Shown here piece by piece: positions 9,542 to 18,540 of a stretch of DNA of 64,000 nucleotides. The position numbers were made by a program, and so were the translations under genes. The stretch's first letter is position 1. The number at the start of each line of letters is the position of its first letter. The notes under the pieces are model-generated. The model was given only the letters and a program-made list of their open reading frames with translations. It was not told the DNA's origin and searched no databases. The stretch covers positions 1-64,000 of the forward strand of contig JAPWAE010000002.1 of the NCBI GenBank assembly GCA_041432705.1, read 5' to 3'. This stretch comes from Pauljensenia sp018375675. GTDB lineage: Bacteria; Actinomycetota; Actinomycetes; Actinomycetales; Actinomycetaceae.

Positions 9542-10747
9542 TTACTCCTCGCCCGCGCGGCGCGCGAAGCGCTTGGAGACGTGCTTGGCCAGGGACAGCT
9601 CGGCGATCGAGTCGACGACCATCAGGCCACCCACGATGCCCGCGAAGCGCATCCAACCCGAACGCGGCGAAGAGGCGCGCACCGCGGCCACAAGCATGCC
9701 GGTGCCGACGATAGCCTCGGCGGCGACGGCTGCGTGAATGATCCACGGGCGTTCGACGGCCACGGACTCGTAAGAGTTCCACAGGGGCTTCACGACCGAC
9801 TGCGGCTGGCCCATCATGATGTCGACGCTGCGGCCAATCGCGTTGGAGATGCCGCGCGCCAGGTGCACGGAGACGCCCTCGACGTCCTCGAGGTCAGTGG
9901 TGCCCAGGAGGAAGCCGGCGACGGAGCCGGGCAGGCCGAGGGCGCGCACGACCTTCCACACCGATTCCTCGCCGGTCGTGGCCACGGAAGCCCACAGGGC
10001 ATCGGCGTCGGAGCCGGGGACGGCCTCGGCAATCTCGAGGAGGTCGAGACGATCGCCCACGAGATCAATGACCTCGCCGGGCAGTTCAGCGGTGCGGTCG
10101 TGTCCGCCGGGGACGATCGCAGCGTCCATACCCCAGTTGTGGGAGATGATGTGCTCGAGGTGGTCGTCGGTGACCAGGAAGACCTGGAATTCACCGTCCG
10201 TCACGGAGAGAGTTACGAGCGGCAGGTCGCCGAAGTTCCAGCCCTCCTTCTCAGCGGGCAGCTCGGCGAGGAGTGCGCGGTGTCCCTCAGCAAGCTCGAG
10301 GTCACCGAGATCCACGCCCTCAAGGGCCGCGAGGAGCGGCACGGACGAGGCAGGGGTGCGACCGATCTCGACGATACGAGTCGAGGTGGGTTCGACGGCG
10401 GCGGCCTCCTCCTCGTCGGAGGGCCAGACCTTGCCGAGCGGCGAGTCACCCTCGGGCAGGTGGTCAGCCGTCGCGTTACCGATGCGCACCTCGGCGTCGA
10501 AGAGAATGGCGAGCTCGTCGGCCAGTTCCGCGGGGGTGGGGCCGGGAACCACCTCGGTCGAGTCGGCGGGAACGGTGGCAACGCGCTCCTTGTCGACGGC
10601 GACATTCAGGCCAAGCAGCTGGGGCGAGGAGGGGAACCACTCGACCTGGGCGAGGATCGAACGCTCCTTCAGCTCGCCGGCGACCACGCTGGGATCCAGA
10701 TCGTGGCCGATGATCATGCCTTCAATGCGAGTCCATTCCTGGGCCAT
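9542..10747 (-). CDS. Conserved-looking protein of unknown function
   Basis: 401 aa from MAQEWTRIEGM, chosen because a good GGAAGG site precedes this ATG. I do not recognise a family. The protein is acidic and mostly soluble. It has a regular alternation of Leu/Val strands and a repeated-looking LxxAxxxVDLGDL style in the first 250 residues. One or two weak hydrophobic segments lie near the C-terminus (AAVAAEAIVGTGMLVAAV and FAGIVGGLMVVDSIAEL), followed by a basic tail (HVSKRFARRAGEE). Those segments could be a membrane anchor. A 21-bp palindrome lies in its leader. It is transcribed alone and convergently with the GDPD gene. Confidence 0.75.
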   Translation of the reverse strand: MAQEWTRIEGMIIGHDLDPSVVAGELKERSILAQVEWFPSSPQLLGLNVAVDKERVATVPADSTEVVPGPTPAELADELAILFDAEVRIGNATADHLPEGDSPLGKVWPSDEEEAAAVEPTSTRIVEIGRTPASSVPLLAALEGVDLGDLELAEGHRALLAELPAEKEGWNFGDLPLVTLSVTDGEFQVFLVTDDHLEHIISHNWGMDAAIVPGGHDRTAELPGEVIDLVGDRLDLLEIAEAVPGSDADALWASVATTGEESVWKVVRALGLPGSVAGFLLGTTDLEDVEGVSVHLARGISNAIGRSVDIMMGQPQSVVKPLWNSYESVAVERPWIIHAAVAAEAIVGTGMLVAAVRASSPRSGWMRFAGIVGGLMVVDSIAELSLAKHVSKRFARRAGEE

Positions 10748-10765
10748 GTCGCTACCTTCCTGTCC

Positions 10766-10786
10766 GTGGTGAGGACGTCTCACCAC
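10766..10786 (-). promoter_or_regulatory. Perfect 8-bp inverted repeat in the leader of the unknown gene
   Basis: GTGGTGAG-GACGT-CTCACCAC, perfect arms with a 5-bp centre, 19 bp upstream of the ATG at 10747. It could be an operator or a leader hairpin. There is no T tract, so it is not a terminator. The cognate regulator is unknown. Confidence 0.6.
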
Positions 10787-10840
10787 TCTATGGTTCCATT
10801 GTGTCGTGCGGATCGCATTTCCGCTCACCCGCGCGGTCAG

Positions 10841-11068
10841 TTACGAGATTTTGTGTTGCTGCGCCCCGCCCCACTCGACCACCGTGAAGCCGGTGCGCGT
10901 CGGGCGCGGCGCGAAAGCCTGCGGTTGAACAACGATGTTCGCATCGGCCTCGCGAATCGTCATGAACACCCTGATGAACGTGTCCGGCGTGACGCTCACC
11001 CCGGCCTCGTCCATCAACGCTGCGCCTGCCGCGATCATCGCGGTCCACGCGGCCTGGGTCCACAGCAC
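10841..11068 (-). CDS. Small hypothetical protein (possible gene remnant)
   Basis: 75 aa with a GTG start and only a weak GAAAG ribosome site. It reads MLWTQAAWTAMIAAGAALM, a likely membrane or amphipathic helix, then a soluble stretch ending GGAQQHKIS. Codon bias is coding-like for this genome. I recognise no family. It could be a real small gene or the remains of a longer one; the neighbouring 200 bp upstream (11069-11227) hold no other frame worth calling. Confidence 0.45.
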   Translation of the reverse strand: MLWTQAAWTAMIAAGAALMDEAGVSVTPDTFIRVFMTIREADANIVVQPQAFAPRPTRTGFTVVEWGGAQQHKIS

Positions 11069-11227
11069 ATCATTCTTTCAGTATCCGACGCCCGTCATTG
11101 GGTGGTCCTCGCTGCGGTTCATTTCGCAGCTACCTCATCATACGGCGCGCAAACAGCCGGTTTCAAGAGGCATTGTGCTCTGAACGGCCGAGACGAGGAA
11201 GGCACGAGGCGTCACACATCGACAGGT

Positions 11228-11256
11228 TTGAGTCCTTCGTCATACGCTGCTATCCT
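11228..11256 (+). promoter_or_regulatory. Promoter of the flotillin gene
   Basis: -35 TTGAGT (11228-11233), 17-bp spacer, -10 TATCCT (11251-11256), ending 44 bp before the GTG start. It fits a housekeeping sigma factor. Confidence 0.6.
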
Positions 11257-11300
11257 GACCCGTTACGCGGCTCTACGGACAAGGGGGCCGCATCCCTCAC

Positions 11301-12782
11301 GTGAAAGCAGCTATCATGCCTCTCCTCAGCACCGCAGCGATCGCCGTCGCCGCCACTGTACTTTTCCTCCTATTCCTGTGGGCGAGCTTTGTCTCCGCGT
11401 CGCCGGGCGAAATTAAGGTAATCTCCGGCCCCCGAGGCCAGCGCGTCCTCCACGGCAAGACCGGCTGGAAGGTCCCCCTGCTGGAGCGCGTGGACACCAT
11501 GACCGCCTCGATGATTTCCGTCGACGCTCAGACCACGGACTTCGTCCCCACGAACGACTACATCAACGTGCGCGTCGACGCCGCCGTCAAGGTCCGTATC
11601 GCGACCGACGACCCGACGCTGTTCCGTGCGGCGACACGTAACTTCCTGTACAAGACGACCGTCGAGATCTCTGAGGAAGTGCGTGACACTCTCGAGGGCC
11701 ACCTGCGCGCCATCATCGGCCAGATGCGACTGACCGACATCATCACCGACCGCGCTGCCTTCTCCGAGCGCGTCCAGGAGAACGCGAAGCAGGACCTGGA
11801 GGAGATGGGCCTCGAGATCGTCGCGTTCAACATCCAGAACGTCACCGACCAGAACGGCGTCATCGACAACCTCGGTATCGACAACACCGAGCAGATCCGT
11901 AAGGCCGCGGCCATCGCGAAGGCGAACGCCCAGAAGGAGGTCGCGCAGGCGACCGCCGTCGCCCAGAAGGAAGCCAACGACGCGCAGGTTGCCTCCCAGC
12001 TGGAAATCGCCCAGAAGCAGACGGACCTCGCCAAGCGCCAGGCCGCTCTGAAGGTCGAGGCCGACACCGAGAAGGCGAAGGCCGACGCCGCCTACGAGAT
12101 CCAGTCGCAGATTCAGCGCCGCGACATCGAGCGCGAGACCGCCCAGGCCGACATCGTCAAGCAGGAGCAGCAGGCCGTCATCAAGGAGAAGGAAGTCGTC
12201 GTCACCAAGCAGGCCCTGCAGGCCGAGGTGAACGCGAAGGCTGACGCCGACCGCTACGCCGCCGAGAAGAAGGCAGACGCGGCCCTGTACGCGCGTCAGC
12301 GCCAGGCCGAGGCCGAGGCGTTCGAGCGCACCAAGAAGGCCGATGCCGACAAGCAGGCCATGCTCGCCGAAGCCCAGGGTATCGAGGCTCGAGGCCGCGC
12401 AGAGGCCTCCGCGATCGGTGCCAAGCTGACGGCCGAGGCCGAGGGCCTCGAAAAGAAGGCCGAGGCCATGACCAAGATGAACCAGGCGGCCGTCCTCGAG
12501 ATGTACTTCCGCGCCCTGCCCGAGGTGGCGCGCGCCGTGGCCGAGCCCCTGTCCAAGGTCGAGACGATCACCATGTACGGCGAGGGCAACAACGCCCAGA
12601 TGGTCGGCGACATTACGAAGTCGATCAGCCAGATCAACGCGGGCCTGGGCGACTCGCTGGGCCTGGACCTGCAGCAGCTGTTCACGGCGCTCGTGGGCGC
12701 CAAGGTCGTCTCCCCGACGATCTCCGACGCGGTTGCGGAGGGCGTGCGCGACGCCTCCGTCCCGAATCCTCCGCAGGAGTGA
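11301..12782 (+). CDS. Flotillin-like SPFH/band-7 membrane scaffold protein
   Basis: 493 aa. An N-terminal membrane helix (about residues 7-30) is followed by an SPFH domain (about 35-195) and a long Ala/Glu/Lys coiled coil (about 205-410) rich in AEAEA and KADAD heptads. The C-terminal oligomerisation region contains YFRALPEVARAVAEPLSKVETITMYG, as in flotillin/YqiK/FloA-type proteins. These proteins organise membrane microdomains. No NfeD-type partner gene is adjacent, which is unusual because the two are commonly linked. The GTG start at 11301 follows a 17-bp-spaced promoter; ATG at 11316 is an alternative. Confidence 0.9.
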   Translation: MKAAIMPLLSTAAIAVAATVLFLLFLWASFVSASPGEIKVISGPRGQRVLHGKTGWKVPLLERVDTMTASMISVDAQTTDFVPTNDYINVRVDAAVKVRIATDDPTLFRAATRNFLYKTTVEISEEVRDTLEGHLRAIIGQMRLTDIITDRAAFSERVQENAKQDLEEMGLEIVAFNIQNVTDQNGVIDNLGIDNTEQIRKAAAIAKANAQKEVAQATAVAQKEANDAQVASQLEIAQKQTDLAKRQAALKVEADTEKAKADAAYEIQSQIQRRDIERETAQADIVKQEQQAVIKEKEVVVTKQALQAEVNAKADADRYAAEKKADAALYARQRQAEAEAFERTKKADADKQAMLAEAQGIEARGRAEASAIGAKLTAEAEGLEKKAEAMTKMNQAAVLEMYFRALPEVARAVAEPLSKVETITMYGEGNNAQMVGDITKSISQINAGLGDSLGLDLQQLFTALVGAKVVSPTISDAVAEGVRDASVPNPPQE

Positions 12783-12862
12783 CCGAGGCTCTGGCTCAAC
12801 GCGGGCGCAACCTGTGCCGCGGGCGCGGCGCGACCGCGTGTGAGGCGGGCCGCTCGTGATAC

Positions 12863-12890
12863 GGGGCGGGATCCTACGGGGTCCCGCCCC
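12863..12890 (+). terminator. Intrinsic terminator of the flotillin gene
   Basis: GGGGCGGGA pairs with TCCCGCCCC across a 10-nt loop. It marks the left boundary of repeat locus 2. The T tail is weak. Confidence 0.75.
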
Positions 12891-13073
12891 GCTGTCGCAC
12901 CCCAACACACCCCCGCCATCGGCTTTTCCGCGAAAAAACTCGCACAGCACACCCCCTCCAGCGGCATTCCCGCGAAAAAACTCGCCCAGCACGCCAGAAA
13001 ACGCTAATTTGGGCCATTTTTCGTGCGCTGGGCGAACTTTTGCGCGCACAGGACACGGCCACGTGCCAACTTT

Positions 13074-13276
13074 GAAACCAATAACACCTCTGCAGCCACT
13101 GATGCAGGCCAGTATGAAACCGCCGGCACCACTGCTCGCCCCCAAACAGCGACCATTGAAACCGGCAACACCACTGCAACCGAAAAATGCACCAAATACA
13201 CCCATTTCGCACCCGCAAAGGCGACGACGGTTTCAATCGAGGCTCGGCCGGCACCCGCAAAGGCGACAGGGGTTTC
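13074..13276. repeat. Module C array in locus 2
   Basis: GAAACC units lie at 13074, 13116 and 13158; inverted GGTTTC units lie at 13229 and 13271. Steps are 42, 42, 71 and 42 bp. Locus 1 has 2+3 units and this locus 3+2, so units have been gained or lost in whole 42-bp steps while the 71-bp centre is fixed. Confidence 0.88.
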
Positions 13277-13366
13277 AGACAACCGGCCCAGCTGGCCGAC
13301 AGGGCCAGGCTGCGGTACCCGTGGGCGGCGGCGAGGCCTGGCCGGGCGACCAGTGGGCGGCCGACG

Positions 13367-13545
13367 TTACAAACGTCGTCAAACCAACGCAATTCAAATC
13401 GCCTCGCGAGGACCTCTGTTACAAACGTCGTCAATCTAAGCCCAAAAACCAGCATTTTCACCGAAAAAGCCGATGGATTGACGACGTTTGTAACAACGGG
13501 GCAGAAATCCACACGAAAAACACCTTGGATTGACGACGTTTGTAA
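13367..13545. repeat. Module A double inverted repeat in locus 2
   Basis: TTACAAACGTCGTCAA at 13367-13382 and 13419-13434, with its reverse complement at 13478-13493 and 13530-13545. Spacers are 36, 43 and 36 bp, the same as at 420-598. All four 16-bp words match the locus 1 words exactly, while the spacers differ between loci. Confidence 0.9.
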
Positions 13546-14010
13546 CAACACGCACCAGACCACCCCCAAAACATTGCAATTCCAACGTTGCAAATTCAAT
13601 GTTTGAACAAGTCGCAGGGGAATTACGCGCGAAATTGATGGGCGACGGTAGGGCCCGGCCGGGCTTCGAGACAACGCACCGAGCAACATCAGCGACCAGG
13701 CCCCACTGGTGTGAAGGGCGCCGGAGGGATCTGCCGCGGTGCCGGTGGGCGGCGGCGGGGCCCGGCCGGACTTCGAGACGATGCACCGAACCATGCATCA
13801 GCGACCAGGCGCCACTGGTGTGGAGGGCACCGGAGGGACCGGAGGGCCTGGCTGCGGTGCCCGTGGGCGGCGGCGGGGCCTGGCCGGGCTTCGAGGCGAC
13901 GCGCCGAGCGAAGCTCGCGGCGCGGACGGCTCGCGGGCGGGCCGCCGCCCACGGGCACAACCAGCAGCCCGGCCCGACAGCACACCACGCGGCGCCCGGA
14001 ACACCCGTGG

Positions 14011-14079
14011 GGCAGCAAGCAACGCCGGAGATCTGTCGGGGCAGCAAGCAACGCCGGAGATCTGTCGGGGCAACAAGCA
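14011..14079. repeat. 29-bp tandem repeat, 2.4 copies
   Basis: The unit begins GGCAGCAAGCAACGCCGGAG and starts at 14011, 14040 and, truncated and mutated, 14069. It is unique to locus 2. Confidence 0.85.
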
Positions 14080-14086
14080 ACACGAA

Positions 14087-14116
14087 GCCGCCCGGCCCCA
14101 CACGGGACCGGGCGGC
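14087..14116 (-). terminator. Intrinsic terminator of fba
   Basis: GCCGCCCGG-C-CCC pairs imperfectly with GGG-A-CCGGGCGGC around ACAC. It lies 38 bp beyond the fba stop and closely resembles the hairpin at 1139-1165. Confidence 0.7.
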
Positions 14117-14154
14117 TCACGCGTCAGGCCGCTAGGCGGCTCTCAGCGGTAGTT

Positions 14155-15180
<1,026 letters not shown>

Positions 15181-15241
15181 TTGGAGCCTCCTAATCGAGT
15201 GACAGTTTTGTCGTGATAGATTCTCTCACATTTTGCACGAG

Positions 15242-15293
15242 CGGGGAGGGGAAGGAAGTCCCGTTTGGACGGTTTTCTTCCAACCCCTCCCCG
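15242..15293 (-). terminator. Terminator of the hexosaminidase gene
   Basis: CGGGGAGGGG pairs with CCCCTCCCCG, extended by AGGAA/TTCC inside, 12 bp beyond the stop at 15305. Confidence 0.8.
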
Positions 15294-15304
15294 ACTGCTA
15301 TGCG

Positions 15305-18300
15305 TCAGTTGGAGCGGCCGATGCGGACTCCGAGTTCGGCGACAGACATGACGTCCGTAAGAGTCTTGGCGACGTCATCCTGGGCTGAGGTGCCGCGGAA
15401 TCGGAGGTAGGAGCCGTTGCCCACAACTGGGATGTCCACGGTGCCGGGGGTGTTGGCCAGGGTCGTCACGAGGACAGGGTTGCCCTGAGCCTTAGCGTCG
15501 GCCTTGTTGTCGCCCTGCCCCTTGAGGCCATCGAGGCTGCCCGCGAGGTAGATCTGGACGTCCTTGGCGCGACCCGAGGCCTTGGGGCCATTGCCGGCGC
15601 GCGGCGTGTACGTGACGGCACAGACGTCGTACGCGGCGGAACCGTCGCCGATCTTCAGGTCGATCCAGTGCGGCCACTTACGGGCGTTGTCGGTGCCGGG
15701 CAGCTTGGCCGCGTTGGCATCGACGTACTGGGAGTGCCAGTAGGTCGCGGGGTCACCGTCGGTGGCCTTGGATTCCTCACCGTGCTCCCAGCGGGTTTCG
15801 ACAGAGTCGGCTGCCACGGCCTTGGCCTCGATGCGCGGGCCGCACACGCCGATCAGGCCTTCGCTGGCGACGGTCGTCTCACCGGAGTGCGAGACAGTGA
15901 CGGTGAAGGTCGCTTCACCGAATTCGGTGGTGGGGCGCGCCCAGAACTTCACGACGCGGGTCTCGCCTGGGGCGAGGCGGTCGATCGGCTGGGGGCCGTT
16001 GGCGAGCTTCCACGAGTTGGAGACCGCGGGGGTCAGGTGGATCTTGGTCGCTTCCTTGTTGCCCTTGTTGGTGACGGAGACCTTGAGGACGGTTTCGCCC
16101 CAGTTCTCGTCGCCGACGATGGGCAGGGAGGCGCGGTTCATGCCGGACAGGGCGGTCTTCGGGTAGGCCTCGTCACCTTCGCGTTCGATGCTCACGTCGA
16201 GGGCCGAGGAGGCCTGGGAGGTGAGGGTGAAGACCGAGTGGCTGTTGACGGTGACATCGAACGGCAGCTGCGCGACGGTACCTTCGGCGGTCTTCTCGCC
16301 ACCGTTGGGGCGACGCGACAGGTAGCCGGAGTCGATGACGCTCAGGTACTGGTTGGTCATGGCGTTACGCAGGCGGAAGCCATCGCCGACGGGCTCAGCG
16401 ACCCACTTCTGGGGGTTACGCGTCGCGTAGTCGCCCTGGAACGTGGGGGTGAACTCCTGGCTCGTATCGGCGCACGCGTAGGCGGTTACCGGGTGTCCCG
16501 GAGTCGTCGACACGTGGGACTCGGAGTTCGGCGTTTCCTCGGAGTAGACGGCGAGGCAGCGGTTCGTGTTGACCGAGCGGATCCGGTAGTAGCCGTCGGG
16601 CGTGGCGGCCAGCTCCCAGTTGTCGGAGGCGGCGCCCGCGGTCGGGGTGCCACCGGACACGCTCAGGGCTCGTCCGTCGGACAGCGCGATCGTGTACTGG
16701 CCCGGGGCGAGGGTGTCGCGAGTGGGGTCAACGTAGGTGGAGGGCTCACCCAGCGCCTTGATGCGCGCCTTGAACGCCGCAACGTTGCCGTCGGCCTTAG
16801 GGGTCTTTGCGTTCCAGAACATCTGGGCGCCGTAGCGCAGGCCTTCGGCGACCCAGGCCTCTGCCTCATGGTCGGTGACCTTGCCGTGGCCACCCTGCCA
16901 GATGGAGACCTTACCTCCGCGGATGGAGGCGTCGGGAACCGAGTACTTCTCGTTGTGGTAGAACGTGTTCATCGTCCACTTTCCGTAGACACCTTCCAGG
17001 CCCTGCACCTGCATGACGTAGGAGGACGGCTGATCACGGTAGTAGTACAGGGCAGAGGAGGCGTTCACGAGGGTGTAACCCGCGTCGACGAGATCCTTGA
17101 CGGGCAGGCCACGGTTGGCGCCCTCCTGGCTGGATTCGCCCTTGCCCCAGTATTCGATGATGACGTCCTTGTCGATCGGAATGCGGGAGATGTCGGCGAT
17201 GCCGTCGTTCCACACGCGCAGCGTGCCGCCACGAGACTTGACGTGCGCGTTGACCTTGTTGATGAAGTCGTTGAACGCGGCGTCGAAGGTCATCGACTGG
17301 TCGCCGTAGTGGTTGCGAATCTGCGCGAGGTACTTCTTGAAGTCGCCGGGACCCTTCTTGAAGAAGAATTCGTCGGCGCCCATGTGCCATTCGGTGGATC
17401 CGAAGGTGTCCATGTACTCGTCGATGAGGTCGAAGTAGAACTTCTGGGCGGCGGGGTCGATGAAGTTGAGGTGGTTGGGGCTCTTCTTGCCGGAGTCGTC
17501 GGAGACCTGGTACTGCGGGAAGTTGCCGAGGATGGTGCCGGTGTGGCCGGGGGCGTTGAGGAGCGGGACGACGCGGACGCCGACCTCGCGGCCGTGCTCG
17601 ACGATGGCCTTGACCTCATCCTTCGTGTAGTAGGAGAACGAGGTGGTGGCGGGGTACTTGTCGGACTTGAGGCGCAGCTCGAGGGACAGGTAGTTCATCT
17701 TCAGGTCGGACATGCGGTCGATCTGTCGGGTGATCCAGTCCGGGGTGATGTGGGTGCCGCAGGCGCACAGGGTGGCGCCACGGTCGGCGAAGCGCGGGAT
17801 GTCGGTGATGCTTCCGGCGGGCACGGTGCCCTGGCCAGCGCGCACAGCCTGTTCGATGGTGCGCGCACCCCACAGGAGGCCGGCGCGGGTGGCGGCCGTG
17901 ATCTGCGCACCGTTTCCGGTGACGGTCAGCTGGTAGCCCTCATCACCGAGGTCGCTGCGGGACGCATTGATCGTCAGAGTGACGGCGTTGGAGGCTGCGG
18001 CTCCGGTTCCTTCGGTGATGCCGGTGATGCCGGCGTCGGTGAGAGCGCGGCTCAGCAGAGCACTGACGCCGGCAGCGTCGGCGGAGTCAGTGCGGACGAT
18101 CTGCAGTCCGCTGGCGGGGGTCCAGGAGCCCGAGGCCGGGGTCCAGCCTTCGAGGGAGGGGATCGTCACGGGGACATTGGGGGCGGCCTGCGCGTGCAGG
18201 TGGGAGGTCAGGGGGACGAGGACCGCGGTGACGAGCGCACACACGGAGGCGAGGATCAGTGCGACCTTCGCTCGTGAGCGCGCGAGCCGCGGTGCCCGCA

Positions 18301-18325
18301 CATGGCTTGGCGATGACTGAGGCAT
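15305..18325 (-). CDS. Secreted beta-N-acetylhexosaminidase (GH20), multidomain
   Basis: 1006 aa. A signal peptide (residues 1-47, cleavage near AQA-AP) and a GH20b-like domain (about 50-175) are followed by a GH20 barrel (about 178-530). The catalytic Asp318-Glu319 pair lies in HMGADEFF. After the barrel come a ricin-like or other binding region (about 555-690) and an NPCBM-associated NEW3-type Ig domain (VLKVSVTNKGNKEATKIHL, about 745-815). The last is an F5/8C-like carbohydrate-binding domain (SKATDGDPATYWHSQY). It releases terminal GlcNAc/GalNAc from host glycans or chitobiose. There is no sortase motif, so it is secreted or held by its binding domains. Ribosome site AGGAGA. An operator-like palindrome sits just upstream. 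Confidence 0.93.
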   Translation of the reverse strand: MPQSSPSHVRAPRLARSRAKVALILASVCALVTAVLVPLTSHLHAQAAPNVPVTIPSLEGWTPASGSWTPASGLQIVRTDSADAAGVSALLSRALTDAGITGITEGTGAAASNAVTLTINASRSDLGDEGYQLTVTGNGAQITAATRAGLLWGARTIEQAVRAGQGTVPAGSITDIPRFADRGATLCACGTHITPDWITRQIDRMSDLKMNYLSLELRLKSDKYPATTSFSYYTKDEVKAIVEHGREVGVRVVPLLNAPGHTGTILGNFPQYQVSDDSGKKSPNHLNFIDPAAQKFYFDLIDEYMDTFGSTEWHMGADEFFFKKGPGDFKKYLAQIRNHYGDQSMTFDAAFNDFINKVNAHVKSRGGTLRVWNDGIADISRIPIDKDVIIEYWGKGESSQEGANRGLPVKDLVDAGYTLVNASSALYYYRDQPSSYVMQVQGLEGVYGKWTMNTFYHNEKYSVPDASIRGGKVSIWQGGHGKVTDHEAEAWVAEGLRYGAQMFWNAKTPKADGNVAAFKARIKALGEPSTYVDPTRDTLAPGQYTIALSDGRALSVSGGTPTAGAASDNWELAATPDGYYRIRSVNTNRCLAVYSEETPNSESHVSTTPGHPVTAYACADTSQEFTPTFQGDYATRNPQKWVAEPVGDGFRLRNAMTNQYLSVIDSGYLSRRPNGGEKTAEGTVAQLPFDVTVNSHSVFTLTSQASSALDVSIEREGDEAYPKTALSGMNRASLPIVGDENWGETVLKVSVTNKGNKEATKIHLTPAVSNSWKLANGPQPIDRLAPGETRVVKFWARPTTEFGEATFTVTVSHSGETTVASEGLIGVCGPRIEAKAVAADSVETRWEHGEESKATDGDPATYWHSQYVDANAAKLPGTDNARKWPHWIDLKIGDGSAAYDVCAVTYTPRAGNGPKASGRAKDVQIYLAGSLDGLKGQGDNKADAKAQGNPVLVTTLANTPGTVDIPVVGNGSYLRFRGTSAQDDVAKTLTDVMSVAELGVRIGRSN

Positions 18326-18343
18326 TAATTCTCCTGTTCAACG

Positions 18344-18361
18344 GTTTGCTTCCACGCAAAC
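18344..18361 (-). promoter_or_regulatory. Operator-like palindrome upstream of the hexosaminidase
   Basis: GTTTGC-TTCCAC-GCAAAC: perfect 6-bp arms with a 6-bp centre, 19-36 bp upstream of the ATG. Its position would block transcription or early elongation. A sugar-responsive repressor is plausible, but the family is not identifiable. The surrounding 18362-18540 is unusually AT-rich for this genome and presumably holds the promoter. Confidence 0.55.
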
Positions 18362-18540
18362 TGTCTAAAGCCCGAATTAAAACGGATGCTCCGTATCCAT
18401 TCCGACTACTTTTTGGCTTGCAAAGCCTATCAAAGGTCGGAGGCTAAAAACAATAGAAACGGTAAAAGATCAGTTGGTCAGCGAGAATATCGAGCAGCCG
18501 GGTTAATTAATGCAAATCAGTTTGACAGTTTGAGCGGAAG

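Larger units (their letters stand above)
12925..14086. repeat. Composite intergenic repeat locus 2 (modules B, C, A, D, E)
   Basis: About 1.16 kb without a credible gene, between the convergent flotillin (+) and fba (-) genes. Module B: CGCGAAAAAACTCGC at 12929 and 12971 (42 bp apart), with the inverted GGGCGAACTTTTGCGCGC at 13030-13047. Module C is 13074-13276 and module A 13367-13545. D blocks (13630-13900) carry the CCACTGGTGTG and GGCGGCGGGGCC words. The 90-bp D/E block is 13867-13956, and a short 29-bp tandem repeat follows. Spacings between modules equal those in locus 1. Confidence 0.87.

Noticed and set aside
9455..11416. A 653-aa plus-strand frame covering the unknown gene and its leader
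   Set aside because: It is antisense to a gene with a good ribosome site, crosses a terminator and overlaps the flotillin start, and its composition is that of a GC shadow.
13023..13606. Open frames inside the repeat loci, such as 14-residue repeats with ET-x-x-TT patterns
   Set aside because: 42 bp is 14 codons, so frames stay open on both strands without selection. There is no ribosome site, similar frames exist in both directions, and the 71-bp centre and module A are not codon multiples that keep one frame.
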